Assembly: GCA_017531385.1 (NCBI GenBank)
Contig: JAFXLD010000037.1
Coordinates: 1-64,000, forward strand
DNA from: Clostridia bacterium
GTDB lineage: Bacteria; Bacillota; Clostridia; Oscillospirales; Acutalibacteraceae
DNA: 64,000 bases
Direction of reading: 5' to 3'
Shown here piece after piece: positions 53,663-62,123 of this stretch. The notes beneath the pieces were generated by a model, which worked only from the letters and a program-made list of their open reading frames with translations, had not been told where the DNA came from and made no database searches. The translations under genes were made by a program, and so were the position numbers. Within the stretch, counting starts at the first letter, position 1; each line of letters starts with the position of its first letter.

Positions 53663-54508
53663 ATGGATTTTAAAAGTTCACCTGTACTGTATCTTATTGC
53701 AGGTGCAGTAATTCTTTTTGTTCTTGCACAATCCGTATTTTTCCTTGTCAAGGCTTGGAAGCGAGGAAAAGAACTGGGAATTGACAAGAAAAAACTTCGT
53801 GATTCCGTTACTTCAAGTGCAATTTTCACCATTCCGTCTGCACTTTCTGTTCTTGCAACGGTTATTGCACTTGCGCCGGCAATCGGTCTTGTTGTGCCCT
53901 GGGTAAGACTTTCCGTACTGGGCAATATTACATATGAAACGGTAGCAGCAACAGAGGCTATCAATGCATTCGGCATCACAACAGGTATTTCAGAAGCCAT
54001 CACAGACCCTGAAGTCTTTGCAGGCGTCGCATGGGTTATGACAATCGGCATCTGTTTCTCACTTGTCATTCTGCCCTTTGTTGCAAAGCCCCTTCACAAG
54101 AAATTCCTGAATGCAGGCAAAAAGAAGGAAGAAACTGAAACAGCTGTTATCGCAGAAGAAAAAGAAGAAACAACAGACAGTAAAAAGAAAAAGAGAAGCT
54201 TTGCAGGCTTCATGGATCATGTTACTCCTGCACTTTTCATCGGTCTTATCGGTGCATTCATTTCAAACTCAATCCTCGGTGCAGGTAAAAAAGATGTTGA
54301 TCTTGACGGTGCAGGCATACTCTCAGTAATCACACTTGCAACAGCAGTCATATCATCCGTCATTCTGGAAATTATCACAAAGAAATTCAAACTCACATGG
54401 CTTGAGCCTTTCATCATGCCAATCGGTATGATAATGGGTATGGTGGCCGCAATCGTTGCTTACAATGTGCTTCCGCCTGAAATTGCAATGCTTGAATGGA
54501 GGGGTTAA
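53663..54508 (+). CDS. DUF5058 family membrane protein
   Basis: 281 residues. Begins MDFKSSPVLYLIAGAVILFV; about seven membrane segments. SSAIFTIPSALSVLATVIAL and VVPWVRLSVLGNITYETVAA are conserved DUF5058 segments. A charged Lys/Glu loop (residues ~150-185, KKKEETETAVIAEEKEETTD) lies on one face. It ends 2 bp before a second membrane protein, with which it is always found in my recollection of the family; a two-part transporter is likely. Substrate unknown. Confidence 0.8.
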   Translation: MDFKSSPVLYLIAGAVILFVLAQSVFFLVKAWKRGKELGIDKKKLRDSVTSSAIFTIPSALSVLATVIALAPAIGLVVPWVRLSVLGNITYETVAATEAINAFGITTGISEAITDPEVFAGVAWVMTIGICFSLVILPFVAKPLHKKFLNAGKKKEETETAVIAEEKEETTDSKKKKRSFAGFMDHVTPALFIGLIGAFISNSILGAGKKDVDLDGAGILSVITLATAVISSVILEIITKKFKLTWLEPFIMPIGMIMGMVAAIVAYNVLPPEIAMLEWRG

Positions 54509-54510
54509 TC

Positions 54511-55200
54511 ATGGCAAAGAATACAACAAAATCTGCAAAAACATACTATGACAAAGTACATACATGGGGCAGAATCTCAACAGTCACAGCTCTCTGCGTA
54601 CTCCTGATGTTCCCCATGGCAATCTGTCTGTATCTCGGTGTATTTCCTCCCTTTGAAAAGATTTTCCAGGGACTTCTCAAGGTTATCCCCCTTTACTGGG
54701 CAGTTGCCGTAGTTGAAGTTATTTTCTACACTCCGATGCTCGGTGCAGGCGGTACATACCTTTCATTCGTAACAGGTAACATCGTTAATCTCAAGCTCCC
54801 CTGTGCAATCAGCGCAATGGAAAGTGCAAAGGTAAAGTCAAATACAGAAGAAGGCGAAGTTATTTCAACAATCGCAATCGCAACATCATCAATCGTCACA
54901 ACGGTCATTCTTGCAATCGGTGTTCTTGCATTTGCACCTTTCCTTGAAACATTCACAAGCAGTGCTCTTCTTATGCCTGCATTCAAGCAGGTTATCCCAG
55001 CACTCTTCGGTGCTCTCGGTGCAGGATATTTCGTCAAGAACTGGAAAATATCCTTTGCTCCCATTATCATTATGCTTATCATTCTTGTTTTTGTTCCCAC
55101 AATCGGTGCATCAACACTTATCTTCCCCGGTATCGTTGCATCAGTTGTATGTGCATTCATTATGTACAGAGTCGGTTTCCTTGATAAGAAAAACGGTTAA
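54511..55200 (+). CDS. Membrane protein partner of DUF5058
   Basis: 229 residues from ATG 54511 (MAKNTTKSAKTYYDKVHTWG), preceded by GGAGGGG within the end of the upstream gene. Around six membrane segments; GGTYLSFVTGNIVNLKLPCA is notable as a re-entrant-loop-like Gly/Asn stretch, and ISTIAIATSSIVTTVILAIG follows. No named family recognised beyond the pairing. The ion- or metabolite-transporter idea is inference. Confidence 0.75.
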   Translation: MAKNTTKSAKTYYDKVHTWGRISTVTALCVLLMFPMAICLYLGVFPPFEKIFQGLLKVIPLYWAVAVVEVIFYTPMLGAGGTYLSFVTGNIVNLKLPCAISAMESAKVKSNTEEGEVISTIAIATSSIVTTVILAIGVLAFAPFLETFTSSALLMPAFKQVIPALFGALGAGYFVKNWKISFAPIIIMLIILVFVPTIGASTLIFPGIVASVVCAFIMYRVGFLDKKNG

Positions 55201-55289
55201 TTTCTGAATACAATTATGTCCATTTACAAAAAATTAACACATCTGCAATCAGGACTTCACACCATTGCAATGATTTTAAAATAAAACTG

Positions 55290-55318
55290 TTGATTTATAC
55301 GTGTTGTAATGGTATAAT
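55290..55318 (+). promoter_or_regulatory. Promoter of the 47-residue peptide gene
   Basis: TTGATT (55290-55295), 17-bp spacer, TATAAT (55313-55318), then AAAGGAG and ATG 55384. Confidence 0.8.
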
Positions 55319-55383
55319 TTTCTTGGAAATCAAGTCAGATAAACAGATTTCAATTAAAAATTCAATAAAAGGAGCCAATCAGC

Positions 55384-55527
55384 ATGTTCAAAGATAATTT
55401 TGATTTTGTAGCATTTATTACCTGGTTTGAAAGTCTCATTGATTATATTATCAAGTTAATATCAGGAATAAAAGAAAAAATCCCAACAACAACTACCACA
55501 ACAGAAGCTGCAGAAGAAGTTGTTTGA
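55384..55527 (+). CDS. 47-residue amphipathic micropeptide with Thr/Glu tail
   Basis: ATG 55384 follows AAAGGAGCC. N-terminal ~30 residues (MFKDNFDFVAFITWFESLID, then YIIKLISGIK) form an aromatic amphipathic helix; the tail KIPTTTTTTEAAEEVV is flexible and acidic. No signal peptide in the classical sense. Own promoter. It is followed 134 bp later by another micropeptide gene with its own promoter, and both resemble the helix of the 27-residue peptide at 52 kb. Not matched to a known family. Confidence 0.65.
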   Translation: MFKDNFDFVAFITWFESLIDYIIKLISGIKEKIPTTTTTTEAAEEVV

Positions 55528-55597
55528 TTTTTTACAGTCAAATATTGACGCAAATTTGTCGTATTTATTAAATAATATGTAACAATCACAAAAACAC

Positions 55598-55626
55598 TTG
55601 CAGAAGATACATATTTATGCTAAAAT
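55598..55626 (+). promoter_or_regulatory. Promoter of the 31-residue peptide gene
   Basis: TTGCAG (55598-55603), 17-bp spacer, TAAAAT (55621-55626), with AAGGAGG at 55648-55654. Confidence 0.7.
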
Positions 55627-55661
55627 CGGCGTATAATTTTTCACATTAAGGAGGTCGTATA

Positions 55662-55757
55662 ATGGCAAAATTCACAGATTTTATAAATTTCATAATGCAC
55701 ATAATCGACCTGATTAAAAACTTTTTCAATAAAGTCAACAACGATTTTGAGCAATAG
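55662..55757 (+). CDS. 31-residue amphipathic micropeptide
   Basis: ATG 55662, 7 bp after a perfect AAGGAGG. Product MAKFTDFINFIMHIIDLIKN then FFNKVNNDFEQ: hydrophobic residues recur every 3-4 positions with Lys/Asp on the other face, as in phenol-soluble-modulin-like or delta-hemolysin-like peptides. A strong terminator follows. Together with the 47-residue gene it forms a tandem pair of independent micropeptide units. Confidence 0.65.
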   Translation: MAKFTDFINFIMHIIDLIKNFFNKVNNDFEQ

Positions 55758-55784
55758 TGTCATTAATATTTATTGTGTGAAATT

Positions 55785-55812
55785 AAAGGCAGTCGTAACA
55801 GACTGCCTTTTT
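55785..55812. terminator. Bidirectional terminator between the micropeptide gene and spmB
   Basis: AAAGGCAGTC-gtaaca-GACTGCCTTT followed by TTT on the plus strand; the spmB stop is at its right edge. Confidence 0.88.
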
Positions 55813-56330
55813 TATGTAAAAAAATATTTAACCGCAAGTGATGCGGAAACAAAACTCACAATATCACCTATCAGAGCACAGGGAATTACTGCGCCGCTTT
55901 TTTTTATGCCGACAGAGCCGAGATACACAGCTACTGCATAAAATGTTGTTTCTGTTGACCCTGCAATCACAGATGCAATACGGCCTTCAACTGAATCAGG
56001 ACCGAATGTATTGATAATCGACTCAAAAACCGTCAAAGATCCGCTGCCTGACACAGGACTGAGAATACACAAAGGTATAACCTCTTCAGGTATACCGACA
56101 AGTGAAAACAACGGCGACAATAGTTTTGTGCATAAATTCACTGCACCGGAAGCAGTAAACATTGAAATTGCAACCACAAGTCCCGTTAAAACAGGCAACA
56201 GTGAAACAACAGTTTCTATTCCCTGTTTTGCACCGTTTATAAAACAATCAAAAACATCAATTTTTTTAACGAAACCGAAAACAACTATAAAAACTACCGT
56301 CAACGGCAATATCAAAGAAGCAAAATTCAT
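55812..56330 (-). CDS. spmB: Spore maturation protein B
   Basis: 172 residues from ATG 56330 (MNFASLILPLTVVFIVVFGF), overlapping the spmA stop by 4 bp. Family segments: AKQGIETVVSLLPVLTGLVV, SPVSGSGSLTVFESIINTFG and GSTETTFYAVAVYLGSVGIK of the nucleoside-recognition (Gate) domain. In Bacillus SpmA and SpmB act together in spore core dehydration. Second gene of the pair. Confidence 0.93.
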   Translation of the reverse strand: MNFASLILPLTVVFIVVFGFVKKIDVFDCFINGAKQGIETVVSLLPVLTGLVVAISMFTASGAVNLCTKLLSPLFSLVGIPEEVIPLCILSPVSGSGSLTVFESIINTFGPDSVEGRIASVIAGSTETTFYAVAVYLGSVGIKKSGAVIPCALIGDIVSFVSASLAVKYFFT

Positions 56331-56908
56331 TTTTTCATAAATCTCCCGATAATTTTTACAGCCACTACCGCTGATATGACCGCAAATGCCGAGCTTATCC
56401 ACACACAGAATATTATATCCATAGGGTTCTGTGCACCTGCGGCTTCTCTCAATGCAGCCACGGTGGACGGTATTATTTTCAGAGCTGCAGTATTTATCAC
56501 AACAAAAGTCATCATGTCCGGTGATACGGACGTTTTATCGGGATTGAGCCTCTGAATATTTTTTACAGCTTTGATTCCCAGAGGTGTTGCTGCATTTCCT
56601 AATCCGAAAAGATTAGCCGTTACATTCATTGAGATAGCATTCATCACTTCCTTATCGTTGCAAACTCCCGGGAAAAGCCGTTTCAGAACAGGTCTGAGAA
56701 TTTTTGCAACAACATTGCAAAGTCCCGATTTTTCTGCAATATTCATAAGACCACTCCAAAAGCACATAACACCAAGCAGTTTAAGACAAAGTGAAACGGC
56801 ATCGGCACAGCCCTCAAACACGGATGATGATAATTCCGCTGCAGTACCGTTAAAAACTGAACAGACAAAAGAAATCGATATTAAAAACAACCATATATAA
56901 TTCAACAT
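56327..56908 (-). CDS. spmA: Spore maturation protein A
   Basis: 193 residues if started at ATG 56908 (MLNYIWLFLISISFVCSVFN), which agrees with the family N-terminus although no good ribosome site is present. Gate-domain signatures: CFWSGLMNIAEKSGL, NVTANLFGLGNAATPLGIKA and MMTFVVINTAALKIIPSTVA. First gene of the spmAB pair; partners form a membrane transport unit of unknown substrate needed for spore maturation. Confidence 0.92.
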   Translation of the reverse strand: MLNYIWLFLISISFVCSVFNGTAAELSSSVFEGCADAVSLCLKLLGVMCFWSGLMNIAEKSGLCNVVAKILRPVLKRLFPGVCNDKEVMNAISMNVTANLFGLGNAATPLGIKAVKNIQRLNPDKTSVSPDMMTFVVINTAALKIIPSTVAALREAAGAQNPMDIIFCVWISSAFAVISAVVAVKIIGRFMKK

Positions 56909-57006
56909 ATTAAATATATATGAGCAGAAACAAAAAATATAACCAACAAAATTCCCCCAATTACTGCCAAATAATATTACAATTATCAAAATTTTCCATT
57001 TTTCTA

Positions 57007-57035
57007 TTGACAAAATATTCCTTTTATGTTACCAT
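57007..57035 (+). promoter_or_regulatory. Promoter of the AbrB-type regulator
   Basis: TTGACA (57007-57012), 17-bp spacer, TACCAT (57030-57035). Confidence 0.65.
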
Positions 57036-57083
57036 ATTGTCAAGCAATAAACTAAATAATAAAAAAGGAATCGAGGTTTATTT

Positions 57084-57344
57084 ATGAAATCAACAGGTAT
57101 TGTAAGAACAGTTGACAGTGTCGGAAGATTTGTTATCCCCATGGAACTGAGAAGAACACTTAATATTATAGATAATGAAGATGCTCTTGAGGTATTTGTA
57201 GATGATGATAAAATCATTCTCAGAAAGTATTCTCCCTCTTGCCTTTTCTGTAAAAGTCTTGATGATATTGTTGAATATAACGATCAGAAGATATGCAGAA
57301 GCTGTGTAGAAAAGCTTTACGCTTCAGTTAACGATACAGAGTAA
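57084..57344 (+). CDS. AbrB/SpoVT-type regulator with C-terminal zinc-ribbon
   Basis: 86 residues. N-terminal swapped-hairpin DNA-binding domain: STGIVRTVDSVGRFVIPMEL followed by RRTLNI and ALEVFVDDDKIILRKY. The C-terminal ~35 residues hold two Cys pairs (SCLFCKSL and KICRSCVE), a four-cysteine zinc site. This shape is known for clostridial AbrB-like transition-state regulators. Divergent from spmA. Confidence 0.9.
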   Translation: MKSTGIVRTVDSVGRFVIPMELRRTLNIIDNEDALEVFVDDDKIILRKYSPSCLFCKSLDDIVEYNDQKICRSCVEKLYASVNDTE

Positions 57345-57371
57345 CAATGTAATAATGATATAATGCAAAAT

Positions 57372-57400
57372 AACACAGAGTCGTTATGGCTCTGTGTTTT
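57372..57400 (+). terminator. Terminator of the AbrB-type gene
   Basis: AACACAGAG-tcgttatgg-CTCTGTGTT followed by TTAAT. Confidence 0.75.
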
Positions 57401-57411
57401 AATATATAAGT

Positions 57412-57440
57412 AAAAAAACAGGGCACCCGAAGGTACCCTG
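57412..57440 (-). terminator. Terminator of the anchored T-P-S linker protein gene
   Basis: CAGGGTACC-ttcg-GGTGCCCTG on the minus strand followed by seven T. Confidence 0.85.
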
Positions 57441-57456
57441 TCATTAATTGAGTTAA

Positions 57457-58392
57457 TTATTTATAAGCAACGTTGTTGATTGTCATCTTGTTTGTAAGTG
57501 TTGCATAACCGGCAACATTCATGAATGCAAGAGCCTTTGCATCAACGTCGATGTAGTAGTTCATGATCTGCTCAAGTGATTCAACCTTGCCTGAAGCAGT
57601 GTCAAATACAAGAGTTGCAGTACAGTCTTTACCTGTAAGTTCGAATTTATTTACTGTAACAACTGCGGAGAACTGAGAAATGATATCGTCGATCTGTGCC
57701 TGGTCAAGAGGATTAAACATTGCACCGACTGCACTGTCACATGATGTTGCACCTTCTGCTGCGGGAAGAGGATGCTTTTCATCGTTCAGAACGATAACGA
57801 TAGTTGTCTTGCCGCCGCTTTCAGTCATTGTTGCGCTCTTGATCTTGCTTACATCTGTAAGAAGACAACCCTTCTTATTCTTGATGATGGGAATCTGTTC
57901 CATATCAGATCTGTTCTGAAGCTCAGCTTCATCTTCTGTTGTCATAAGATTCTGTGCAATAGGAAGAACAAGGTTACCTATTGTACCGAGATCATAGTCA
58001 TCCTGAAGAGTCTGGAATTCTTTCTTATCGTATGTAGCTACGCCACCTTTAAGCTGGTCCATAACTTCTGTGTACTTCTTGAGAACTTCTTCCTTTGAAG
58101 GACCTGCAGGTTCAGCAGCCTGGTTGTCATCACTTGCGGGAGCATCTGCATCGGGAGTTGAAGGTGTACCGGGATTTGAAGGTGTTGAAGGTGTGCTAGG
58201 AGTTGAAGGTGTTGAAGGTGTGCCGGGAGTCTGTTCATTGCCCTGCTGAGGTGCAGCAACACCTGTTGACATAGTTGAAACCTTTGATGCTGTTACGATG
58301 CAGCAGATTGAGCATACGCAGATAGCAAGAACAGTAACAACTGAAACGAGTTTGGAAAGTACGGGAGAATCGTACTCATGGCTTTTTTTCAT
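57457..58392 (-). CDS. Membrane-anchored protein with Pro/Thr/Ser linker
   Basis: 311 residues from ATG 58392 (MKKSHEYDSPVLSKLVSVVT), AAAGGGG before it. One membrane span (~15-36, containing VLAICVCSICCIV), then a linker with repeated T-P-S units and a D/A-rich part to about residue 95. The exported domain (~105-311) has no recognised family; parts such as VNKFELTGKDCTATLVFDTA and YYIDVDAKALAFMNVAGYAT suggest repeated beta units. No catalytic motif. A sensor or wall-associated role is possible. Confidence 0.75.
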   Translation of the reverse strand: MKKSHEYDSPVLSKLVSVVTVLAICVCSICCIVTASKVSTMSTGVAAPQQGNEQTPGTPSTPSTPSTPSTPSNPGTPSTPDADAPASDDNQAAEPAGPSKEEVLKKYTEVMDQLKGGVATYDKKEFQTLQDDYDLGTIGNLVLPIAQNLMTTEDEAELQNRSDMEQIPIIKNKKGCLLTDVSKIKSATMTESGGKTTIVIVLNDEKHPLPAAEGATSCDSAVGAMFNPLDQAQIDDIISQFSAVVTVNKFELTGKDCTATLVFDTASGKVESLEQIMNYYIDVDAKALAFMNVAGYATLTNKMTINNVAYK

Positions 58393-58574
58393 GTTTAGAG
58401 TTACCCCTTTCATGGATTACATCATAAATTAACCCAACATTATTCTTTTTGGCGCAGAATACATGCACCGATATAATAAATTTACATCAAACAAACAAAA
58501 AAGTCAAGATGTAATTTTATATTTTATTGATATTTTGAAAAATTTATCGAAAATTGCATATAAATAATTACGGT

Positions 58575-60185
58575 TTATTCGGTTTTTCCGGAAATACAGT
58601 CTGCAATATCCCTGAATACAGGTGCACAGTCGGTTGAAGACGAATTTCCGTCCTCTCTGAAAATCACTATAACATACTCAGGGTTTTCTGCCGGATAAAA
58701 CCCTGCAAACCATGTGTTTACGATTTTTTTGTTCCCATCGTTACGGCCTGTTTCTGCCGTTGCAGTTTTTCCTGCAGCATCACCAACCATCGGAGAAGCA
58801 AGCTTTCCGCTGCCGTTTTTTACTGTTTCCGCAAGCATTTCCGAAATTTCTTCACACACGCTGTCAGGCAGAACTTTATTATTTATTTCATTTTTATAAT
58901 ATGCTGTGATTTCTCCGTTATAGCCTATCATATTTTTAAGCACATACGGCTCTCTGTAGTATCCGCCGTTTGCAAAGGCACAATATGCCGCAGCAATCTG
59001 CAGTGGTGTTGCAAGCAAAGCTCCCTGACCGAATGACAGATTTGCAAGTGCAGGTAAGGAATCAATATTATCCGTATCAGGCAGATTTCCCATATCAGAA
59101 ATGATTGAATCGCAAAGAACAATCTCCTTTCCGAATCCCAATGAATAAGCCGATAAAATAATATCATCAGCTCCCACAGCCTGACCGAGATTTATAAAAT
59201 ATGAATTACATGAAACAGACATGGCGTCAAGCATATCATTCATGCCGTGACCCGTTCTTTTATGACAATTAAAACGCACACCCGAAACCTCAGAGCAACC
59301 GTCACAGTTAAAAATAACATCAGTATTTATGCCGTTTTCAAGTGCAGCAACAGCAACAACAGGCTTGAACACAGACCCCACGGCATACGATTCCAACGCT
59401 CTGTTAAGGAACGGAGAATCATCATTTCTGAGAGCCACTGAAAGATTTTCTCTGTCAAAAACAGGTGTACTTGCCATTGCAAGAATTTCCGATGTAGCTA
59501 CATCAAGAACAACCACCGCACCCTTTTCAAGATTATTCCATTTCATCGAATTTTCACATATACGCTGAATTTCACTGTCTATGGTGAGAACAATACCGCC
59601 ACGGGAATCATAATTGTTATTTACTGTTTCAAGTCCCATACCGCTGAGAGTTTTTCCCGAAGCATCTGCATTGTAACGGACGGAAAAAGTTCCCGAATGC
59701 TCTTTCAGCAGGCTGTCAAAAGCTTTTTCAACTCCGCTTATGCCGTTACCCTCGGAATCAAGATATCCGATAAGATGCACGGCTGTGTCGTTTCCGGAAT
59801 ATCTGTCATAGACAATAACATTTTTAATGTCTTCACATTCACCATTATAGGTATCACACCTGAGTAAAAACGGTCTGCCTGCTTTTGCATTTTCCTGTGC
59901 TGTGGCATATTCATCGGGTTGCAGCTGTTCTTCAAGCACGGTCATCGCTTCTGCCGTAGGATTGACAACCAGAACCGTGTACATTTCACGGTTCACAAGC
60001 GGTTTCATATTCCTGTCATAAATCATGCCTCTTGTATGACCGACAGTCATCAGTCTTGAACTTTTCTGTGAACCTGCCTGTGCAGAAAGAGTATCGGAAA
60101 TATACGCAATCCGAAACAGCATTGCCGAAAAAAGTAATGTAACAATAAAAAAAGAAACAACAGACCTCTTTGCCAAAGTAATCAC
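58575..60185 (-). CDS. Class B penicillin-binding protein (FtsI/SpoVD-like) with K-T-A in place of K-T-G
   Basis: 536 residues, one N-terminal membrane anchor (~8-28). Dimerisation segment HTRGMIYDRNMKPLV. Transpeptidase: Ser271 in AVGSVFKP (SxxK), SCN at 325-327, and K473-T-A-T-A-E where K-T-G is expected. The catalytic Ser and Lys are intact, so the Gly to Ala change may alter beta-lactam affinity or activity. Short compared with PBP2B/SpoVD, lacking PASTA domains. Monocistronic, repeat A2 upstream. Confidence 0.88.
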   Translation of the reverse strand: MITLAKRSVVSFFIVTLLFSAMLFRIAYISDTLSAQAGSQKSSRLMTVGHTRGMIYDRNMKPLVNREMYTVLVVNPTAEAMTVLEEQLQPDEYATAQENAKAGRPFLLRCDTYNGECEDIKNVIVYDRYSGNDTAVHLIGYLDSEGNGISGVEKAFDSLLKEHSGTFSVRYNADASGKTLSGMGLETVNNNYDSRGGIVLTIDSEIQRICENSMKWNNLEKGAVVVLDVATSEILAMASTPVFDRENLSVALRNDDSPFLNRALESYAVGSVFKPVVAVAALENGINTDVIFNCDGCSEVSGVRFNCHKRTGHGMNDMLDAMSVSCNSYFINLGQAVGADDIILSAYSLGFGKEIVLCDSIISDMGNLPDTDNIDSLPALANLSFGQGALLATPLQIAAAYCAFANGGYYREPYVLKNMIGYNGEITAYYKNEINNKVLPDSVCEEISEMLAETVKNGSGKLASPMVGDAAGKTATAETGRNDGNKKIVNTWFAGFYPAENPEYVIVIFREDGNSSSTDCAPVFRDIADCISGKTE

Positions 60186-60222
60186 CAGAGGTTATTGTTT
60201 CCGATATGTATTAAAAAATGCA

Positions 60223-60413
60223 GGAACAATAATCTATCGGGATAAACCCGATAAAATTTCGCAATTGGAAATTCGCAATTCGCAATTGTGGAAAGGGCTT
60301 CTCCCTTTGACCCATTTTTATAATTCAAGCCCGAAGGGCTTCCGATAATTACGAATTGAGCATTGAGAATTGAGAATTGAAACAATAATTCAGCTTCGCT
60401 GAATTATTGTTTC
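60223..60413. repeat. Family A heptad-repeat element, copy A2
   Basis: Left end AACAATAAT, then hairpin TCGGG-ataaa-CCCGA (60238-60252), 7-bp units TTCGCAA/TTGGAAA/TTCGCAA/TTCGCAA (60258-60285), hairpin AAAGGG-cttct-CCCTTT (60293-60309), hairpin AGCCC-gaa-GGGCT (60328-60340), units TTGAGCA/TTGAGAA/TTGAGAA (60355-60375), and at the right end a palindrome AACAATAATTCAGC-ttc-GCTGAATTATTGTT (60381-60411). Layout copies A1 while the repeat units differ. The ispD-like stop codon lies in the palindrome. Confidence 0.82.
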
Positions 60414-61063
60414 TTTCTTCTCTCCATGAGCATCTCAACAATCTTTATATCTTCAGGATATGTTACTTTGTAATTATCCGTATAACCGAAGTAACGGTAT
60501 TCCTTTGTATCAAGAGGAAGCTGATGAGCAGGATGACAGAGCTTTGAGTTTTCGTCGAAATATTTATAAAGCAGAGGAAATCTGTAGGCATCGGGTGCCT
60601 GAATAAGATAAAACTCCTCTCTGTCGGCAATTCTGTCCTTGTATGAACCGAGTGCATCGGTGATTTTGTATGCCGTATTGACAAAATCATAATCATCAAG
60701 AAGATTTATAAACTCATCAATCAGTTCGGGAGTAATCATCGGGCATGCAGCATTATTCTCGATTATTCTTTCACAATCGGGATAATTTTCTGCTATGTAG
60801 TCAAGGGCATTCTTGAATGAGCCGTTACGGCTGGCACCGCCCTCAACGGTCTTTACACCATATTCGGATGCAATTCTGCCCTTTTCCATTTCTGTTTTAT
60901 CTACGATGACAATAAAATCATCAATCGTCTCTGCTTTTCTGAAAGCATCAATGGAGTACCATATCATTTCCTTTCCGAAAACGGTGCAATACTGCTTGGG
61001 TCTGTCTGCGCCGAAACGGGAGCCGATTCCCCCTGCAAGGATTATGCCTATATTTTTACTCAT
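60404..61063 (-). CDS. IspD/TarI-like cytidylyltransferase
   Basis: 219 residues. Nucleotide-binding start IILAGGIGSRFGADRPKQYC, FIVIVDKTEMEKGRIASEYG, GGASRNGSFKNALDYI and the C-terminal VTYPEDIKIVEMLM. True IspD proteins have a 'TPQ' loop; here it reads LIQAPDAYRF. With a dehydrogenase, an epimerase and an acyltransferase upstream on the same strand, a CDP-alditol type product for teichoic acid or capsule is more likely than isoprenoid synthesis. Not certain. Confidence 0.85.
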   Translation of the reverse strand: MSKNIGIILAGGIGSRFGADRPKQYCTVFGKEMIWYSIDAFRKAETIDDFIVIVDKTEMEKGRIASEYGVKTVEGGASRNGSFKNALDYIAENYPDCERIIENNAACPMITPELIDEFINLLDDYDFVNTAYKITDALGSYKDRIADREEFYLIQAPDAYRFPLLYKYFDENSKLCHPAHQLPLDTKEYRYFGYTDNYKVTYPEDIKIVEMLMERRKKQ

Positions 61064-61075
61064 AACAATCTCCTT

Positions 61076-62107
61076 TTATCTGTATACAACGCAGTTTGAA
61101 GGCTTTTTATCATTAAGCCAATCAGTAAGACTTGCAACCACCATATTTGTGCCCTGAACCTGAACATCATATGATGAACCTGCGATATGCGGTGTGATTA
61201 TAAGATTCTTAGCATTGAGCAAAGGACAGTCGGATGCAATAGGTTCTACGGCAGTAACATCAATTGCCGCACCTGCAATTTCATCACTGTTCAGAGCATC
61301 AATAAGGTCTGCCTCATTAACAAGTTCTCCTCTTGCTGTATTGATAAAATAAGCTGTATTTTTCATTTTCTTAAACTCAGCTGCCTTAAAAAGATGCTTT
61401 GTCTGAGGTGTGACAACACAATGAAGGCTGACCACATCGGACTCACTCAGAAGTCTGTCAAACTTCACAAGCTCAATATCATCAGGCACTGAAGCGGGGT
61501 CGATATATGGGTCATAGGCAATGACTTTCATGTCGAATGCCTGTGCCTTTTTTGCCACAAGTCTGCCTGCATGACCGAACCCTACAAGACCTAGTGTCAT
61601 ATGATTCACACTCTGACCTCTGAAACGGATAAAGGGTGAATTATTGTCAAGTCCCCATACTGTATCACGGTATTCATCGGGCTTTGACTTCACATCTGTT
61701 GTGATAACCCTGCCATGAATAAGATTGTCCGTAAGAGTGATATTTCTTGTTAGATCAAGAATATATGCCATTGTCATATCAGATACGGCATTTGCATTTC
61801 TGCCGCCGTTATTACACACAATAACGCCTTTTTCCATTGCCTTGTCAAGGTCAATAACAGTCTTTACACCGCCTCGGCAACAGACGATAAATTTGAGATT
61901 ATCCGCACAGTCAAAAATTTCGGCATCAATCGTGTCATATTCGCAAACAAGGATGTCGATATCACGTACACGCTGTTTCAGCTCTTCTCTGGGCATGACA
62001 TCGTGGTCGATGTTGTATCCCGCATATTCGAATTCAATTCTGTCGCTGAGTGTTTCAAGAATGGGCTTGATAACCTCGGCTGTGACAAGTGCTTTGAGTT
62101 TTTCCAT
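61076..62107 (-). CDS. D-isomer-specific 2-hydroxyacid dehydrogenase (SerA-like)
   Basis: 343 residues from ATG 62107 (MEKLKALVTAEVIKPILETL), after CGGAGG. NAD-binding LGLVGFGHAGRLVAKKAQAF, catalytic Arg in NTARGELVNEADLI, Glu in AIDVTAVEPI and His in TPHIAGSSYD are all seen. It would reduce or oxidise a 2-keto/2-hydroxy acid, possibly a sugar-acid precursor in the polymer pathway of this operon. 12 bp before the cytidylyltransferase gene. Confidence 0.9.
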   Translation of the reverse strand: MEKLKALVTAEVIKPILETLSDRIEFEYAGYNIDHDVMPREELKQRVRDIDILVCEYDTIDAEIFDCADNLKFIVCCRGGVKTVIDLDKAMEKGVIVCNNGGRNANAVSDMTMAYILDLTRNITLTDNLIHGRVITTDVKSKPDEYRDTVWGLDNNSPFIRFRGQSVNHMTLGLVGFGHAGRLVAKKAQAFDMKVIAYDPYIDPASVPDDIELVKFDRLLSESDVVSLHCVVTPQTKHLFKAAEFKKMKNTAYFINTARGELVNEADLIDALNSDEIAGAAIDVTAVEPIASDCPLLNAKNLIITPHIAGSSYDVQVQGTNMVVASLTDWLNDKKPSNCVVYR

Positions 62108-62123
62108 ATATTTTTCCTCCGTA

